A DNA stretch of 64,000 bases from JANSYL01 sp965229695 (lineage in GTDB: Bacteria; Pseudomonadota; Alphaproteobacteria; Rhodobacterales; Rhodobacteraceae). Where the stretch lies: assembly GCA_965229695.1 (NCBI GenBank), contig OZ245921.1, forward strand, positions 1,364,001 to 1,428,000, in the 5' to 3' direction. Made by a program: the position numbers and the translations under genes. Numbering within the stretch: position 1 is the first letter of the stretch; each line of letters begins with the position of its first letter. Below are positions 1-8,718 of the stretch, one piece after another. Below the pieces are notes generated by a model. It was given only the letters and a program-made list of their open reading frames with translations. It had not been told where the DNA came from and did no database searches.

Positions 1-674
1 ACAATTGGGACGGCACCACGCCTCTGCCGGTCCTTCTGCATTTCCACGGCTGGCAGCGGCAAGGGGATCTGATCGTGCAGCATCGGCGGATTGCCGGGCA
101 TACACGCCTGCGCGGTGTCTTGCTGGTGGCCCCCAATGGGGCCGGACGCACCTGGGATTTCCGCCGACCTGACACCCCCGATGTGCCCTTTGCTGATGCG
201 GTGTTGCAGGATATCGCTCGGCGCTATCCCATTGACTCCGATCGCATCTATGTCTCGGGCTATTCCTTTGGCGGCGCGATGGCGTGGCGCTTTGCCTGCC
301 AATCCGGCAATGATGTCGCCGCGCTTCTGGGCATTGCGGGCACCTTGCGGCAGTCAGAAACTTGCCCGGAGGCCCCGGGCGAGGTACGCCATGTCCATGG
401 CACCGACGACACGGTGATGCGCTTTCCCTTTGGTCCCGACAATGACACCACCCACCCCATTGCCCTCTGGCGCGACCATTACGATTGCGGCGCGGGGCGG
501 GAAGTTGGCGATTGGGCGGTGGTCTCCTTCCTCACCCTCAGCCGGACGGAATGGGCGGATTGCGCCGAGGGCCGCGTGACGCTCGACATCCATCCGGGCG
601 GGCATTTCATCCCCCATGGCTGGATCGGGCGGCAATTGGATGAGCTTTTGGGCCGTGATCCGACCTATCCGTGA
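1..674 (+). CDS. PHB depolymerase/feruloyl-esterase-like hydrolase (5' truncated)
   Basis: The reading frame is open from the window edge (first full codon at base 3), so the N-terminus lies outside. The visible protein has an alpha/beta-hydrolase layout: an HFHGW oxyanion-type segment at the start, a nucleophile elbow GYSFGG (Gly-x-Ser-x-Gly), an acidic HGTDD turn and a late GGHFIPHGW that can supply the catalytic His. This arrangement matches the LpqC/polyhydroxybutyrate-depolymerase esterase family, which is usually exported and hydrolyses ester bonds. The truncation hides any signal peptide. The true substrate (polyester, feruloyl ester or other) cannot be told from sequence alone. Confidence 0.75.
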   Translation, partial: NWDGTTPLPVLLHFHGWQRQGDLIVQHRRIAGHTRLRGVLLVAPNGAGRTWDFRRPDTPDVPFADAVLQDIARRYPIDSDRIYVSGYSFGGAMAWRFACQSGNDVAALLGIAGTLRQSETCPEAPGEVRHVHGTDDTVMRFPFGPDNDTTHPIALWRDHYDCGAGREVGDWAVVSFLTLSRTEWADCAEGRVTLDIHPGGHFIPHGWIGRQLDELLGRDPTYP

Positions 675-755
675 CCGCGCCGCGCACTCCTTTCTGGCCA
701 AACCGCCCCCGCCCCGCCTAGGCTCGGGCGACACGTGCCGAACAGGAGCCCAAAG

Positions 756-1175
756 ATGACCCGTGCCTTGCTTGCCGCCTTCGCCCTTTGCGCCGCGCCC
801 GCCTGGGCCGATGAAAGCTGGACCAACCCTGCCGGAACCTTGATTTACGAGGCCGATTTGGGCCATATCGCGGTTCTGTCCTTTCCCACTGGTGCAACCC
901 CATTGGCCGAGGCCGGAGGGGCGCCCCGCGCCAATGTCTACATGCCCGGCTTGGGTGGGAATTTCGACAACCGTTCGGTCCATGATGGGTACTGGGCGAT
1001 GGAGGGCGCGCCGATCTGCACCGCCATCCTGACCACGCCCGATGGCATCGCCACGCAGAATTGGGGCCGCGCGCGGATCGTCTTTGACGGCCCAGCCTTT
1101 CCCACCGGCTTCACGATGCTGGTCAGCCCTTGCCTGGATGACCCGATCTATCCGGTTCGCGCAGACCTGCCCTGA
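756..1175 (+). CDS. Small secreted protein of unknown function
   Basis: 139 residues. ATG 756 is preceded by AGGAG at good spacing and gives a clean signal peptide (charged MTR, a hydrophobic Ala/Leu core, then AWA-DE), so I prefer it to an in-frame GTG at 735. The mature part is a small beta-rich-looking domain with two cysteines, compatible with one disulfide in the periplasm. It follows the truncated esterase by about 80 bp on the same strand and may be cotranscribed with it. I recognise no family and infer only that it is exported. Confidence 0.6.
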   Translation: MTRALLAAFALCAAPAWADESWTNPAGTLIYEADLGHIAVLSFPTGATPLAEAGGAPRANVYMPGLGGNFDNRSVHDGYWAMEGAPICTAILTTPDGIATQNWGRARIVFDGPAFPTGFTMLVSPCLDDPIYPVRADLP

Positions 1176-1281
1176 CCACGGCCAAATACCCAGCAAAGAT
1201 GCCCACCGTGCATCAGCGGTGGACGCCACGCGCCCAGGTGATAGAACGCGCCCCGCACACCCCGCGACGGAGCCTTGCGCC

Positions 1282-3690
1282 ATGAAATTCACCCTGTCCT
1301 GGTTGAAAGACCACCTCGACACCACTGCCTCGGTCGATGAGATCGCCGAGACGCTGACCGATCTGGGTTTGGAAGTGGAGGGCGTCGAAGATCGCGCCGC
1401 GCGTTTGGCTGATTTTACCCTGGCCAAAGTGGTCAGCGCCGAAAAGCATCCAGATGCTGACCGGCTGCGGGTGTGTCAGGTCGAAACCGATGAAGGTATG
1501 CAGCAGATCATCTGCGGCGCCCCCAATGCGCGCGAAGGCATCACCGTGGTTCTGGCCAAGCCCGGCACCTATGTGCCCGGTATCGATACCACCATCGGCG
1601 TGGGCAAAATCCGGGGCATCGAAAGCTATGGCATGATGGCCTCCGAACGCGAGCTGGAGCTATCGGACGAGCATTCCGGAATTATCGAGCTGCCCTCGGG
1701 CGAGGTTGGGCAGCGCTTTGTCGATTGGCTGGCCGAAAACGATCCGGCCAAGGTCGACCCGGTGATCGAAATTGCCATCACCCCCAACCGCCAGGATGCC
1801 CTAGGCGTGCGCGGGATCGCCCGCGATCTGGCCGCGCGCGGCATTGGGGTTTTAAAGCCGCAAGATGACGTGGTGGTGCCCGGCGGCTTCCCTTGCCCCA
1901 TCGGCGTCAGCATCGATGATGACACGCTGGATGTGGCGCCGCATTTCACCGGCCGCCTGATCCGGGGCGTGAAAAACGGCCCCTCGCCGGATTGGCTGCA
2001 AGACCGGCTGCGCGCGATTGGGTTGCGCCCGATCTCGGCCCTGGTCGATATCACCAATTTCTACACCTATGATCAAAACCGCCCCTTGCACGTGTTCGAT
2101 GCCGATAAGGTTTCGGGCAATTTGCGGGTGCATCGCGCGTCGGGTGGCGAAACTCTCGTGGCGCTGGACGACAAATCTTACACCTTCGGGGCGGGTCAGA
2201 CGGTGATTTCTGACGATAATGGCGCGGAAAGCATCGCGGGTGTCATGGGTGGTGCGGAAACAGGCTGCACCGAAGAGACGGTGAATGTGTTCCTGGAAAG
2301 CGCCTATTGGGATCCGATCCATACCGCCTATACTGGCCGCGATCTCAAGATCAATTCCGATGCCCGCTATCGCTTTGAACGCGGCGTTGATCCGGAATAC
2401 TCCCTTCCAGGGCTGGAGGCCGCGACCCAGATGGTTCTGGAGCTATGCGGCGGTGAAGCCTCCGACGTGGTTGAGGCTGGCGCGGCGCTGAAAACCGCGC
2501 GCAGTTATCCGCTGAACACCAAACGGGTGGAGTCGCTCGTGGGCATGGAAATCCCCAAACAGGATCAGGTGCGTTTCCTGACCGCGCTTGGGTTTTCCGC
2601 GACCGGCGCGGGCGATGTGCTGGAGGTTTGGGTGCCATCCTGGCGGCGCGATGTGCAGGGTGAGGCCGACCTGGTGGAAGAGGTGGCGCGCATGGCCTCT
2701 CTCACCAAGCTGGAGCCGCAGCCGATGCGCCGCGCCCAAGCCGGTGTGCCCAAACCGGTGCTGACGCCCAAACAGATGCGCGAACGCTCTGCCCGGCGGA
2801 CCATGGCGGCACTCGGCTATAATGAATGCGTGACGTACAGCTTCATCGACAAAGCCTCGGCCGAGCTATTTGGCGGCGGCACTGATGATGTGATGCTGGA
2901 AAACCCGATCTCCTCGGAAATGAGCCATATGCGCCCCGCCCTGCTGCCCGGGTTGTTGCAGGCCGCAGCCCGGAACCAGGCGCGTGGGATGATGGATTTG
3001 GCGCTGTTCGAATTGGGGGCGGCCTTCCACGGTGGCGAACCGACCGAGGAACACGTGCAAGCTACTGGGCTTCTGATCGGCCATAGCGGTCCGCGCGATC
3101 CCTATGGCGCACGCCGCCCGGTCGATCTTTATGACGTGAAAGCCGATGCCGAAGCTGTGCTGGCCGCCATTGGCGCGCCCGCCAAGGTGCAAATCCTGCG
3201 TGGCGCGCGGGAATGGTGGCATCCGGGGCGGCACGGGATGATCTGCCTGGGGCCGAAAAAGGTGTTGGGCATTTTTGGCGAGCTGCACCCCAAAGTTCTC
3301 TCCGCGATGGATGTGAAGGGGCCGGCCATGGCCTTTACGCTCTTCCCGGGTGAGGTGCCGATGCCACGCAAATCCGGCGCCAGCCGGGGCGCGGTGGATA
3401 TGCCCGAGTTCCAAGCCGTCGAACGCGATTTCGCCTTTGTTGTCGGCAGCGATATCGAAGCTTCCGTCTTAGTGAACGCCGCTGCCGGTGCCGATAAAGC
3501 GCTGATCGAAGATGTGCGTGTGTTTGATGAGTTCATCGGCGGATCGCTTGGTGGCGATAAGAAATCCATCGCCCTGACGGTGCGGATGCAGCCCAGCGAC
3601 AAAACCCTAACCGAGGAAGAGATCGAGGCCGTCGGCGCCAAGATCGTCGCCAAGGTCGAGGCCGCGTCAGGTGGTGTTCTACGCGGCTGA
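1282..3690 (+). CDS. pheT: Phenylalanine--tRNA ligase beta subunit
   Basis: 802 residues, the usual length for bacterial PheT. It starts MKFTLSWLKDHLDT after CGGAG; an in-frame upstream extension has no family similarity and is rejected. Domain order is as expected: N-terminal segment, EMAP-II-like tRNA-binding OB fold (about 45-150, with HPDADRLRVCQV), B3/B4 editing region, B5 domain, catalytic-like core, and a C-terminal anticodon-binding FDX-ACB domain (about 710-802, with ERDFAFVV). With PheS it forms the alpha2-beta2 synthetase that charges tRNA-Phe. pheS is not directly upstream; a secreted-protein gene is there instead, so the two subunits are not adjacent here. The stop lies 7 bp from that of the convergent Sua5 gene. 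Confidence 0.97.
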   Translation: MKFTLSWLKDHLDTTASVDEIAETLTDLGLEVEGVEDRAARLADFTLAKVVSAEKHPDADRLRVCQVETDEGMQQIICGAPNAREGITVVLAKPGTYVPGIDTTIGVGKIRGIESYGMMASERELELSDEHSGIIELPSGEVGQRFVDWLAENDPAKVDPVIEIAITPNRQDALGVRGIARDLAARGIGVLKPQDDVVVPGGFPCPIGVSIDDDTLDVAPHFTGRLIRGVKNGPSPDWLQDRLRAIGLRPISALVDITNFYTYDQNRPLHVFDADKVSGNLRVHRASGGETLVALDDKSYTFGAGQTVISDDNGAESIAGVMGGAETGCTEETVNVFLESAYWDPIHTAYTGRDLKINSDARYRFERGVDPEYSLPGLEAATQMVLELCGGEASDVVEAGAALKTARSYPLNTKRVESLVGMEIPKQDQVRFLTALGFSATGAGDVLEVWVPSWRRDVQGEADLVEEVARMASLTKLEPQPMRRAQAGVPKPVLTPKQMRERSARRTMAALGYNECVTYSFIDKASAELFGGGTDDVMLENPISSEMSHMRPALLPGLLQAAARNQARGMMDLALFELGAAFHGGEPTEEHVQATGLLIGHSGPRDPYGARRPVDLYDVKADAEAVLAAIGAPAKVQILRGAREWWHPGRHGMICLGPKKVLGIFGELHPKVLSAMDVKGPAMAFTLFPGEVPMPRKSGASRGAVDMPEFQAVERDFAFVVGSDIEASVLVNAAAGADKALIEDVRVFDEFIGGSLGGDKKSIALTVRMQPSDKTLTEEEIEAVGAKIVAKVEAASGGVLRG

Positions 3691-3697
3691 ACCCGAT

Positions 3698-4651
3698 CTA
3701 GGGTTTCGGCGCGGCGGCGCGCCTTAACCGATCATTGATTGCGCGTCCCAATCCCTCCTCTGGGATTGGCGCCATGTGGATGGCCGTCGCCCCTTTTGCC
3801 TTAGCTATGGCATCTGCTTTGTGCAGCGTCGCAAACAAATTTGCGGCGGCTTCCACCAGATCACCGCGCTCCGATAGGGTCAGCGCGCCGCCGGCGGACC
3901 CGAAGCCGATGCGCAGCGCGCCATCGGGCGCGGACCCGCCAAAGATCAAAGGTGTCACCGGGGCGTAATGGCTCGATAGCTGCCCCGGCGCACGGATCTG
4001 ACCCGGTGTGGTTTCGACCGCAAGCGGGCCGGTCAGCGCCTCGACCTCCTCCCGCGCCAGGCCACCCTCGCGCAGCAAAGTCACCGGATCGCCTGGTGCC
4101 AAAATGGTCGATTCCAACCCCACCACGCACGGACCCGCATCCAAAACGGCGGCCAGTTTGCCCCACAGCCCATCGACCACATGCGCGGCCTCGGTCGGGC
4201 TGATCTGGCCTGAGGGGTTGGCCGAGGGTGCCGCGATGGGGCCGCCAAAAGCGCGCATCACCTGGCGCATCGCGGGATGGGCCGGCATGCGCAAAGCGAC
4301 CGTGTTCAAACCGGCGCTCACCAAGGGGGAAAGGCCCGCATCCGCTTTGATCGGCACGACCAAGGTCAACGGGCCAGGCCAGAAGGCCTGCGCCAGCTGC
4401 TCCGCCGAGCCATCAATAACGGCAATCTCTGCCGCGGCCTGTAGATCCGGCACATGAACGATCAGAGGGTTGAAGGTTGGCCGCCCCTTCGCCTCAAACA
4501 CCCGCGCCACGGCACGGTCATTCCTGGCATCCGCCGCCAGGCCATAAACCGTCTCGGTCGGCAGCCCGACCAAAGCCCCCTGCCGCAGCAACGCCGCGGC
4601 GCGCGCGATCCCTGCCTGGTCTTCTAGAAGAATTTCGGGGGCTTGGGTCAT
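3698..4651 (-). CDS. tsaC: L-threonylcarbamoyladenylate synthase (Sua5/YrdC/YwlC)
   Basis: 317 residues with ATG at 4651 (MTQAPEILLEDQ). The N-terminal YrdC domain (about 1-205) has the family signatures GLPTETVYGLAADA, the K-x-R-x3-NPL pattern (EAKGRPTFNPLIVHV) and APSANPSG. The remaining 110 residues form the Sua5-type C-terminal domain, so this is the long two-domain form. The enzyme makes threonylcarbamoyl-AMP from Thr, bicarbonate and ATP for the universal t6A37 modification of ANN-decoding tRNAs. A longer frame reaches 4753 but has no good start. The gene faces away from the acyl-CoA dehydrogenase, with about 150 bp of divergent promoter space between them. Confidence 0.93.
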   Translation of the reverse strand: MTQAPEILLEDQAGIARAAALLRQGALVGLPTETVYGLAADARNDRAVARVFEAKGRPTFNPLIVHVPDLQAAAEIAVIDGSAEQLAQAFWPGPLTLVVPIKADAGLSPLVSAGLNTVALRMPAHPAMRQVMRAFGGPIAAPSANPSGQISPTEAAHVVDGLWGKLAAVLDAGPCVVGLESTILAPGDPVTLLREGGLAREEVEALTGPLAVETTPGQIRAPGQLSSHYAPVTPLIFGGSAPDGALRIGFGSAGGALTLSERGDLVEAAANLFATLHKADAIAKAKGATAIHMAPIPEEGLGRAINDRLRRAAAPKP

Positions 4652-4804
4652 AGGGTGTCGTGACGTAACGTTGCAGTTGATCGCGGCCCCTGGGACGCGC
4701 ACGAAGCTCGGCAAAGGACGCAAGCCCTTAGCGCGATATCGACGATCGTGCAAATGTCACCGCGCGGCTTGCTGGAAGGGACCGACACAGCGGAGGTGTG
4801 GACG

Positions 4805-6508
4805 ATGACGTACAAAGCCCCGGTTTCAGACTTTGAATTCATTTTCGAGCATGTGGTTGGATTTGACCGCGTTGCTCAGACCGACCGGTTCGAAGAAGCA
4901 ACCGCCGATGTGGTCAGCGCCATGCTGACCGAGGCTGGCAAGCTTTGCGAAGAGGTGTTGGCCCCGCTGAACCGCGCAGGCGATTTGCACCCTGCGGTTC
5001 TGGAAAACGGCGTTGTGCGAACCTCGCCTGGATTTGGCGATGGCTACAAAGCGATTGCCGAGGCCGGATTTGTCGCCATCAGCGCGCCCGAGGAATATGG
5101 CGGGTTGGGGCTGCCCCACACCATCACCACGGCGGTGAATGAGATGATGGGCTCGGCCTGTCTGGCGTTGGAGTTGAACCCGCTGATGACCCAAGGCCAG
5201 ATCGAGGCTTTGGAACATCACGCCAGCGAGGAGTTGAAAGCGCTTTACCTGCCCAAGCTGATCTCGGGCGAATGGTGCGGGACCATGAACCTGACCGAAC
5301 CGCAGGCCGGATCGGACGTGGGCGCCTTGACCTCCAAGGCGGTGCCGAACGGTGATGGAACCTACGCGGTTTCGGGCCAAAAGATTTACATCTCTTGGGG
5401 CGACAACGACTTTTCCGAAAACGTGTGCCACCTGGTTTTGGCCCGCCTGCCCGATGGGGTGCCGGGCACGAAAGGGATCAGCCTGTTCCTGGTGCCCAAA
5501 CGGCTGCCTGATGCTGACGGCAAAGCGGGCGTGATGAACAGCCTGAAGGTCGTTAGCCTTGAACATAAGATGGGGCTGCACGGCTCGCCCACTGCGGTGA
5601 TGCAATATGATGGGGCCACCGGTTGGCTGGTGGGCGAACCCCATGGCGGCATGGCTGCGATGTTCACCATGATGAACAACGCCCGGCTTGGCGTTGGCGT
5701 GCAGGGCGTGTCGATTGCCGAAGCCGCCTATCAGCAAGCGGTGTCTTACGCGAATGAACGCCGCCAGGGCCACAGCGCGGTGGAGGGCGGCACAGGCACC
5801 ATTCTAGACCACGCTGATGTGCGCCGAATGCTAACGGGCATGAAGGCTGAAACCTTTGCCGCCCGCGCGCTGGCGATGGATTTGGCGGTTGCGATTGATC
5901 TGGCCAACACCGGCGATGCCGATGCCAAGGCGCGCGCCGCGTTCCTGACCCCGATCTGCAAGTCCTACGGCACCGACACCGGCATCGCCGTGGCCAATGA
6001 CGGCATCCAAGTGCACGGCGGCATGGGCTTTATCGAAGAAACCGGCGCGGCCCAGTTCCTGCGCGACGGGCGCGTCACCGCGATTTACGAAGGCACCAAT
6101 GGCATCCAGGCCATGGACCTAGTGGGCCGCAAATTGATGGATGGCGGGGCCGCCGCCTATGCCCTGATCGATGAGGTCGAGGCCGTGGCGGCCCACGCCG
6201 GGGGCATCGAAGGGGACGCGCTGGCCAAAGATGCCAAAGCCCTGCGCGAAGCGACCGAGCGTATGGTCAGCCTTGAGATGAACGACCGCTTTGCAGGGGC
6301 CGTTCCGTTCCAACGCGCCTTCGCCCTGGTTCTGGGTGGCATGTACCACCTGCGCGCCAGCATGGCCGAGGGTGGCACGGGCATCCGCGCCAACCTGGCC
6401 CGCGCGTTTCTATCTCGCCCGATGGCGGCCGTTCCGGGCCTGTTGGCCGAAGCGCGGCGGGGATCGAACGATCTCTACACCCTTTCAGCCGAGGATTTTG
6501 TGGCCTGA
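4805..6508 (+). CDS. Acyl-CoA dehydrogenase, DmdC (methylmercaptopropionyl-CoA dehydrogenase)-like
   Basis: 567 residues starting MTYKAPVSDFEFIF, 8 nt after GGAGG. It belongs to the long acyl-CoA dehydrogenase branch with an N-terminal extension and a C-terminal acetyl-CoA dehydrogenase-type domain. The TEPQAGSDVG flavin-contact segment, the HGGMGF motif and IYEGTNGIQ, which carries the presumed catalytic Glu, are all present. DmdC, which oxidises 3-methylmercaptopropionyl-CoA in DMSP demethylation, belongs to this branch, but roseobacters carry several paralogues, so the substrate is inferred and could be another short-chain acyl-CoA. An MBL hydrolase and a 74-residue peptide follow closely and look cotranscribed. 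Confidence 0.88.
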   Translation: MTYKAPVSDFEFIFEHVVGFDRVAQTDRFEEATADVVSAMLTEAGKLCEEVLAPLNRAGDLHPAVLENGVVRTSPGFGDGYKAIAEAGFVAISAPEEYGGLGLPHTITTAVNEMMGSACLALELNPLMTQGQIEALEHHASEELKALYLPKLISGEWCGTMNLTEPQAGSDVGALTSKAVPNGDGTYAVSGQKIYISWGDNDFSENVCHLVLARLPDGVPGTKGISLFLVPKRLPDADGKAGVMNSLKVVSLEHKMGLHGSPTAVMQYDGATGWLVGEPHGGMAAMFTMMNNARLGVGVQGVSIAEAAYQQAVSYANERRQGHSAVEGGTGTILDHADVRRMLTGMKAETFAARALAMDLAVAIDLANTGDADAKARAAFLTPICKSYGTDTGIAVANDGIQVHGGMGFIEETGAAQFLRDGRVTAIYEGTNGIQAMDLVGRKLMDGGAAAYALIDEVEAVAAHAGGIEGDALAKDAKALREATERMVSLEMNDRFAGAVPFQRAFALVLGGMYHLRASMAEGGTGIRANLARAFLSRPMAAVPGLLAEARRGSNDLYTLSAEDFVA

Positions 6509-6511
6509 TCC

Positions 6512-6736
6512 ATGGCCAGCCCGCCCTTCACCTGGACGGTGCGAAAATCGGGCGACGTGGTGATCAACCACCATGGCCGCCCCGCCGGAACCCTGCGCGG
6601 GGCGCAAGCTGCCAAGTTCCTGACGCTGGCGGATCGTGGCGATGAGGATGCGGCCCAAGCCGCGCTCGCGCGGCTGACCGGCAATTACAAACGCGGCAAT
6701 GAGCGGCAAGCAAAAGGGCATCAGCGCAATGGATGA
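6512..6736 (+). CDS. Small hypothetical protein between acyl-CoA dehydrogenase and MBL hydrolase
   Basis: 74 residues starting MASPPFTWTVRKSG, 3 bp after the acyl-CoA dehydrogenase stop. Its end overlaps the start of the MBL hydrolase by 8 bp. The first 60 residues read as a compact small domain (VVINHHGRPAGTLRG, then an Ala-rich helix), followed by a basic Gln/Lys-rich tail. The tight packing argues for translational coupling inside a three-gene operon. I recognise no family or motif and assign no function. Confidence 0.55.
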   Translation: MASPPFTWTVRKSGDVVINHHGRPAGTLRGAQAAKFLTLADRGDEDAAQAALARLTGNYKRGNERQAKGHQRNG

Positions 6737-7778
6737 TGGTATGGCGGCAACGATCCAGTTCCCCTTTGCGGACGCGCCCGAGCCGGGCGCGGTGACCGAG
6801 GTTGCCAAGGGCGTGTTTTGGCTGCGCATTCCGCTGCCCATGGCATTGAACCATGTCAACGTCTACGCCCTGCGGGACGCTGATGGTTGGACGCTGGTCG
6901 ACACCGGGCTCGACACCAAAAAGACCCGCGCAATTTGGCAAACCGCGCTCGACGGGCCATTGGGCGGCGCGCCGGTCAAGCGGCTGATTGTGACCCACCA
7001 CCACCCTGATCATATGGGCCTTGCCGGTTGGTTCCAGAGCCAAGGGGTCGAGCTTTGCATGACACGGGTCGCCTGGCTGACGGCGCGAATGCTGACCCTG
7101 GACACGCAGGACCGCCCCAATGCCGAAACGGTCGCATTTTGGCGTTCGGCGGGGATGGACCCGGAAATTTTGGAAAGCCGCCTGAACGAACGCCCCTTCA
7201 ACTTTTCCGATATCGCCACGCCAATGCCGCTTGGCTTTACCCGGCTGGAAGATGGTGCCGCGATCGAGATCGGGGGGCGCCGCTGGACGATTCGCTTTGG
7301 TCAGGGCCACGCCCCGGATCACGCGACCTTTTGGTCCGAGGATGAGCAGCTTGTTATCGGCGGCGATCAACTTTTGGCGACGATCTCACCCAATCTGGGC
7401 GTCTACGCGACTGAACCCGAGGCCGACCCGGTTGGCGAATGGATGCAAAGTTGCGAAACCCTTGCGCCCCATGCGCGGGCGAGCCAATTGGTGCTGCCCG
7501 GTCACAAACTGCCATTTCGCGGCCTGCCCGAACGGATGCGGCAATTAACGCAGAACCACCATGGCGCACTGGAGCGGCTGACAAATCACCTGGCCAACGG
7601 GCCGAAAACCGCCGCCGAATGCTTCCCCCCGCTTTATAAACGCAGCATTGACCCAGGCACCTATGGGCTGGCCTTGGTCGAGGCGATTGGCCATTTGAAC
7701 CATCTGCACCGCCTGGGCGCGGTTTCGCGCGAAAAGCGGGCGGATGGGGCCTGGCTCTGGTCGCTCCGCAACAATTGA
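6729..7778 (+). CDS. MBL-fold metallohydrolase, LACTB2/glyoxalase-II-like
   Basis: 349 residues from ATG 6729 (MDDGMAATIQFPF). THHHPDHMG is the HxHxDH metal-binding motif, with a later GHAPDH and a near-terminal PGH providing further ligands, consistent with a di-zinc hydrolase. The C-terminal part (about 275-349) resembles the winged-helix tail of LACTB2-type proteins. These enzymes hydrolyse thioesters, lactones or RNA. Its place directly after an acyl-CoA dehydrogenase suggests an acyl thioester substrate, but that is inference. The start overlaps the preceding 74-residue gene. Confidence 0.85.
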   Translation: MDDGMAATIQFPFADAPEPGAVTEVAKGVFWLRIPLPMALNHVNVYALRDADGWTLVDTGLDTKKTRAIWQTALDGPLGGAPVKRLIVTHHHPDHMGLAGWFQSQGVELCMTRVAWLTARMLTLDTQDRPNAETVAFWRSAGMDPEILESRLNERPFNFSDIATPMPLGFTRLEDGAAIEIGGRRWTIRFGQGHAPDHATFWSEDEQLVIGGDQLLATISPNLGVYATEPEADPVGEWMQSCETLAPHARASQLVLPGHKLPFRGLPERMRQLTQNHHGALERLTNHLANGPKTAAECFPPLYKRSIDPGTYGLALVEAIGHLNHLHRLGAVSREKRADGAWLWSLRNN

Positions 7779-7880
7779 AACCCTGCGGCGCTCTGCGCGG
7801 CGCGACGGGGCTGACAGGCCTGTTCAAATCCGCTAACCGATGGTCAACGATATATGGATCAGCGGGTTAGAGGAACGACC

Positions 7881-8021
7881 ATGGCCGAGACCGAACATAA
7901 ACACGGTGAAATGGACATTACCGAACAGGAGAAAACCTTTGATGGCTTCATGAAGTGGAGCATCAATGTCGGTATTTTCAGCATCCTGGTTGTCCTGTTC
8001 TTGGCGATCTTCGCGGTATGA
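7881..8021 (+). CDS. aa3-type cytochrome c oxidase subunit IV
   Basis: A 46-residue protein. A soluble, charged N-terminus (MAETEHKHGEMDITEQEKTF) is followed by one transmembrane helix (about 28-46, with FSILVVLFLAIFAV). This is the standard form of the small bacterial aa3 oxidase subunit IV family, a non-catalytic single-helix subunit of the terminal oxidase. Its stop overlaps the start of the next gene as ATGA, so the two are translationally coupled. The main oxidase genes are not in the window. Confidence 0.85.
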   Translation: MAETEHKHGEMDITEQEKTFDGFMKWSINVGIFSILVVLFLAIFAV

Positions 8022-8665
8022 TCCGCCTGCGCCGCTTGGGCGTTGCCTTGGCGGCGGCGCTGACCCTGGCTGGCTGTGCGGCCGAATCGGTTTGGGCCCC
8101 GGATGAGGCCGTGGCGCGCGCCGCATTCCGCGCGAATGTGCCACCGACGGTGACGTTGATGACCATGATCAGCAACACAAACGGGTCGGGTGGGCATTCT
8201 GCCTTGATGATCGACGGGGCGCAGCGCGTGCTGTTCGACCCCGCTGGTAGCTGGCACAACCCAGCCGTGCCCGAGCGCAATGATGTGCTTTTTGGCATGA
8301 CGCCCGCGGCGCTGGATCTCTACACCGATTACCACGCGCGCGAGACCTATCACATCGTGGTGCAAGAAGTGACGGTCAGCCCCGAGGTTGCCAATTCTCT
8401 GATCCAGCAAGTGCAGGCTTACGGTGCCGTCCCCTCGGCGCAGTGTTCTTTGTCGATCTCGACGATTTTGGCGGGCACGCCGGGGTTTGAGGGGGTGAAT
8501 CGCAACTGGTTCCCGGCGCGCACGATGAACCAGTTCGAGCAAATCCCCGGCGTCCGCACATCGCGCATTTACGATGACGATTCGGACGACAATTTGGAAC
8601 TGCTGCAAGCCCAAGCTCGCGCGGGGTTGAGCCAGGAAACGGCTTCTGAGGTTTTGGGGAACTGA
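8018..8665 (+). CDS. Lipoprotein with a possible permuted papain-like (NlpC/P60 or YiiX-like) fold
   Basis: 215 residues. The signal ends in a lipobox LAGC (Cys20), so it should be a lipoprotein. The mature part has a GGHSALMIDG segment (His60) followed about 80 residues later by AQCSLSIST (Cys143). A His-containing strand before a Cys-containing helix is the order in circularly permuted papain-like hydrolases (YiiX/YebB types), so a Cys-His amidase or peptidase fold is a reasonable guess but unproven. The start overlaps the oxidase subunit IV stop (ATGA). The acidic tail (YDDDSDD) is distinctive. Confidence 0.7.
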   Translation: MIRLRRLGVALAAALTLAGCAAESVWAPDEAVARAAFRANVPPTVTLMTMISNTNGSGGHSALMIDGAQRVLFDPAGSWHNPAVPERNDVLFGMTPAALDLYTDYHARETYHIVVQEVTVSPEVANSLIQQVQAYGAVPSAQCSLSISTILAGTPGFEGVNRNWFPARTMNQFEQIPGVRTSRIYDDDSDDNLELLQAQARAGLSQETASEVLGN

Positions 8666-8718
8666 CCTCCGGCGGATGACCATGGTGCTGGGGCGGTTTT
8701 GATTGCCCCGCGACCCGC

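Noticed and set aside
354..1427. Long minus-strand open frame across the esterase, secreted protein and pheT start
   Set aside because: It is antisense to three supported genes, has Arg/Gly/Ala-rich composition typical of shadow frames in GC-rich DNA and no family motif.
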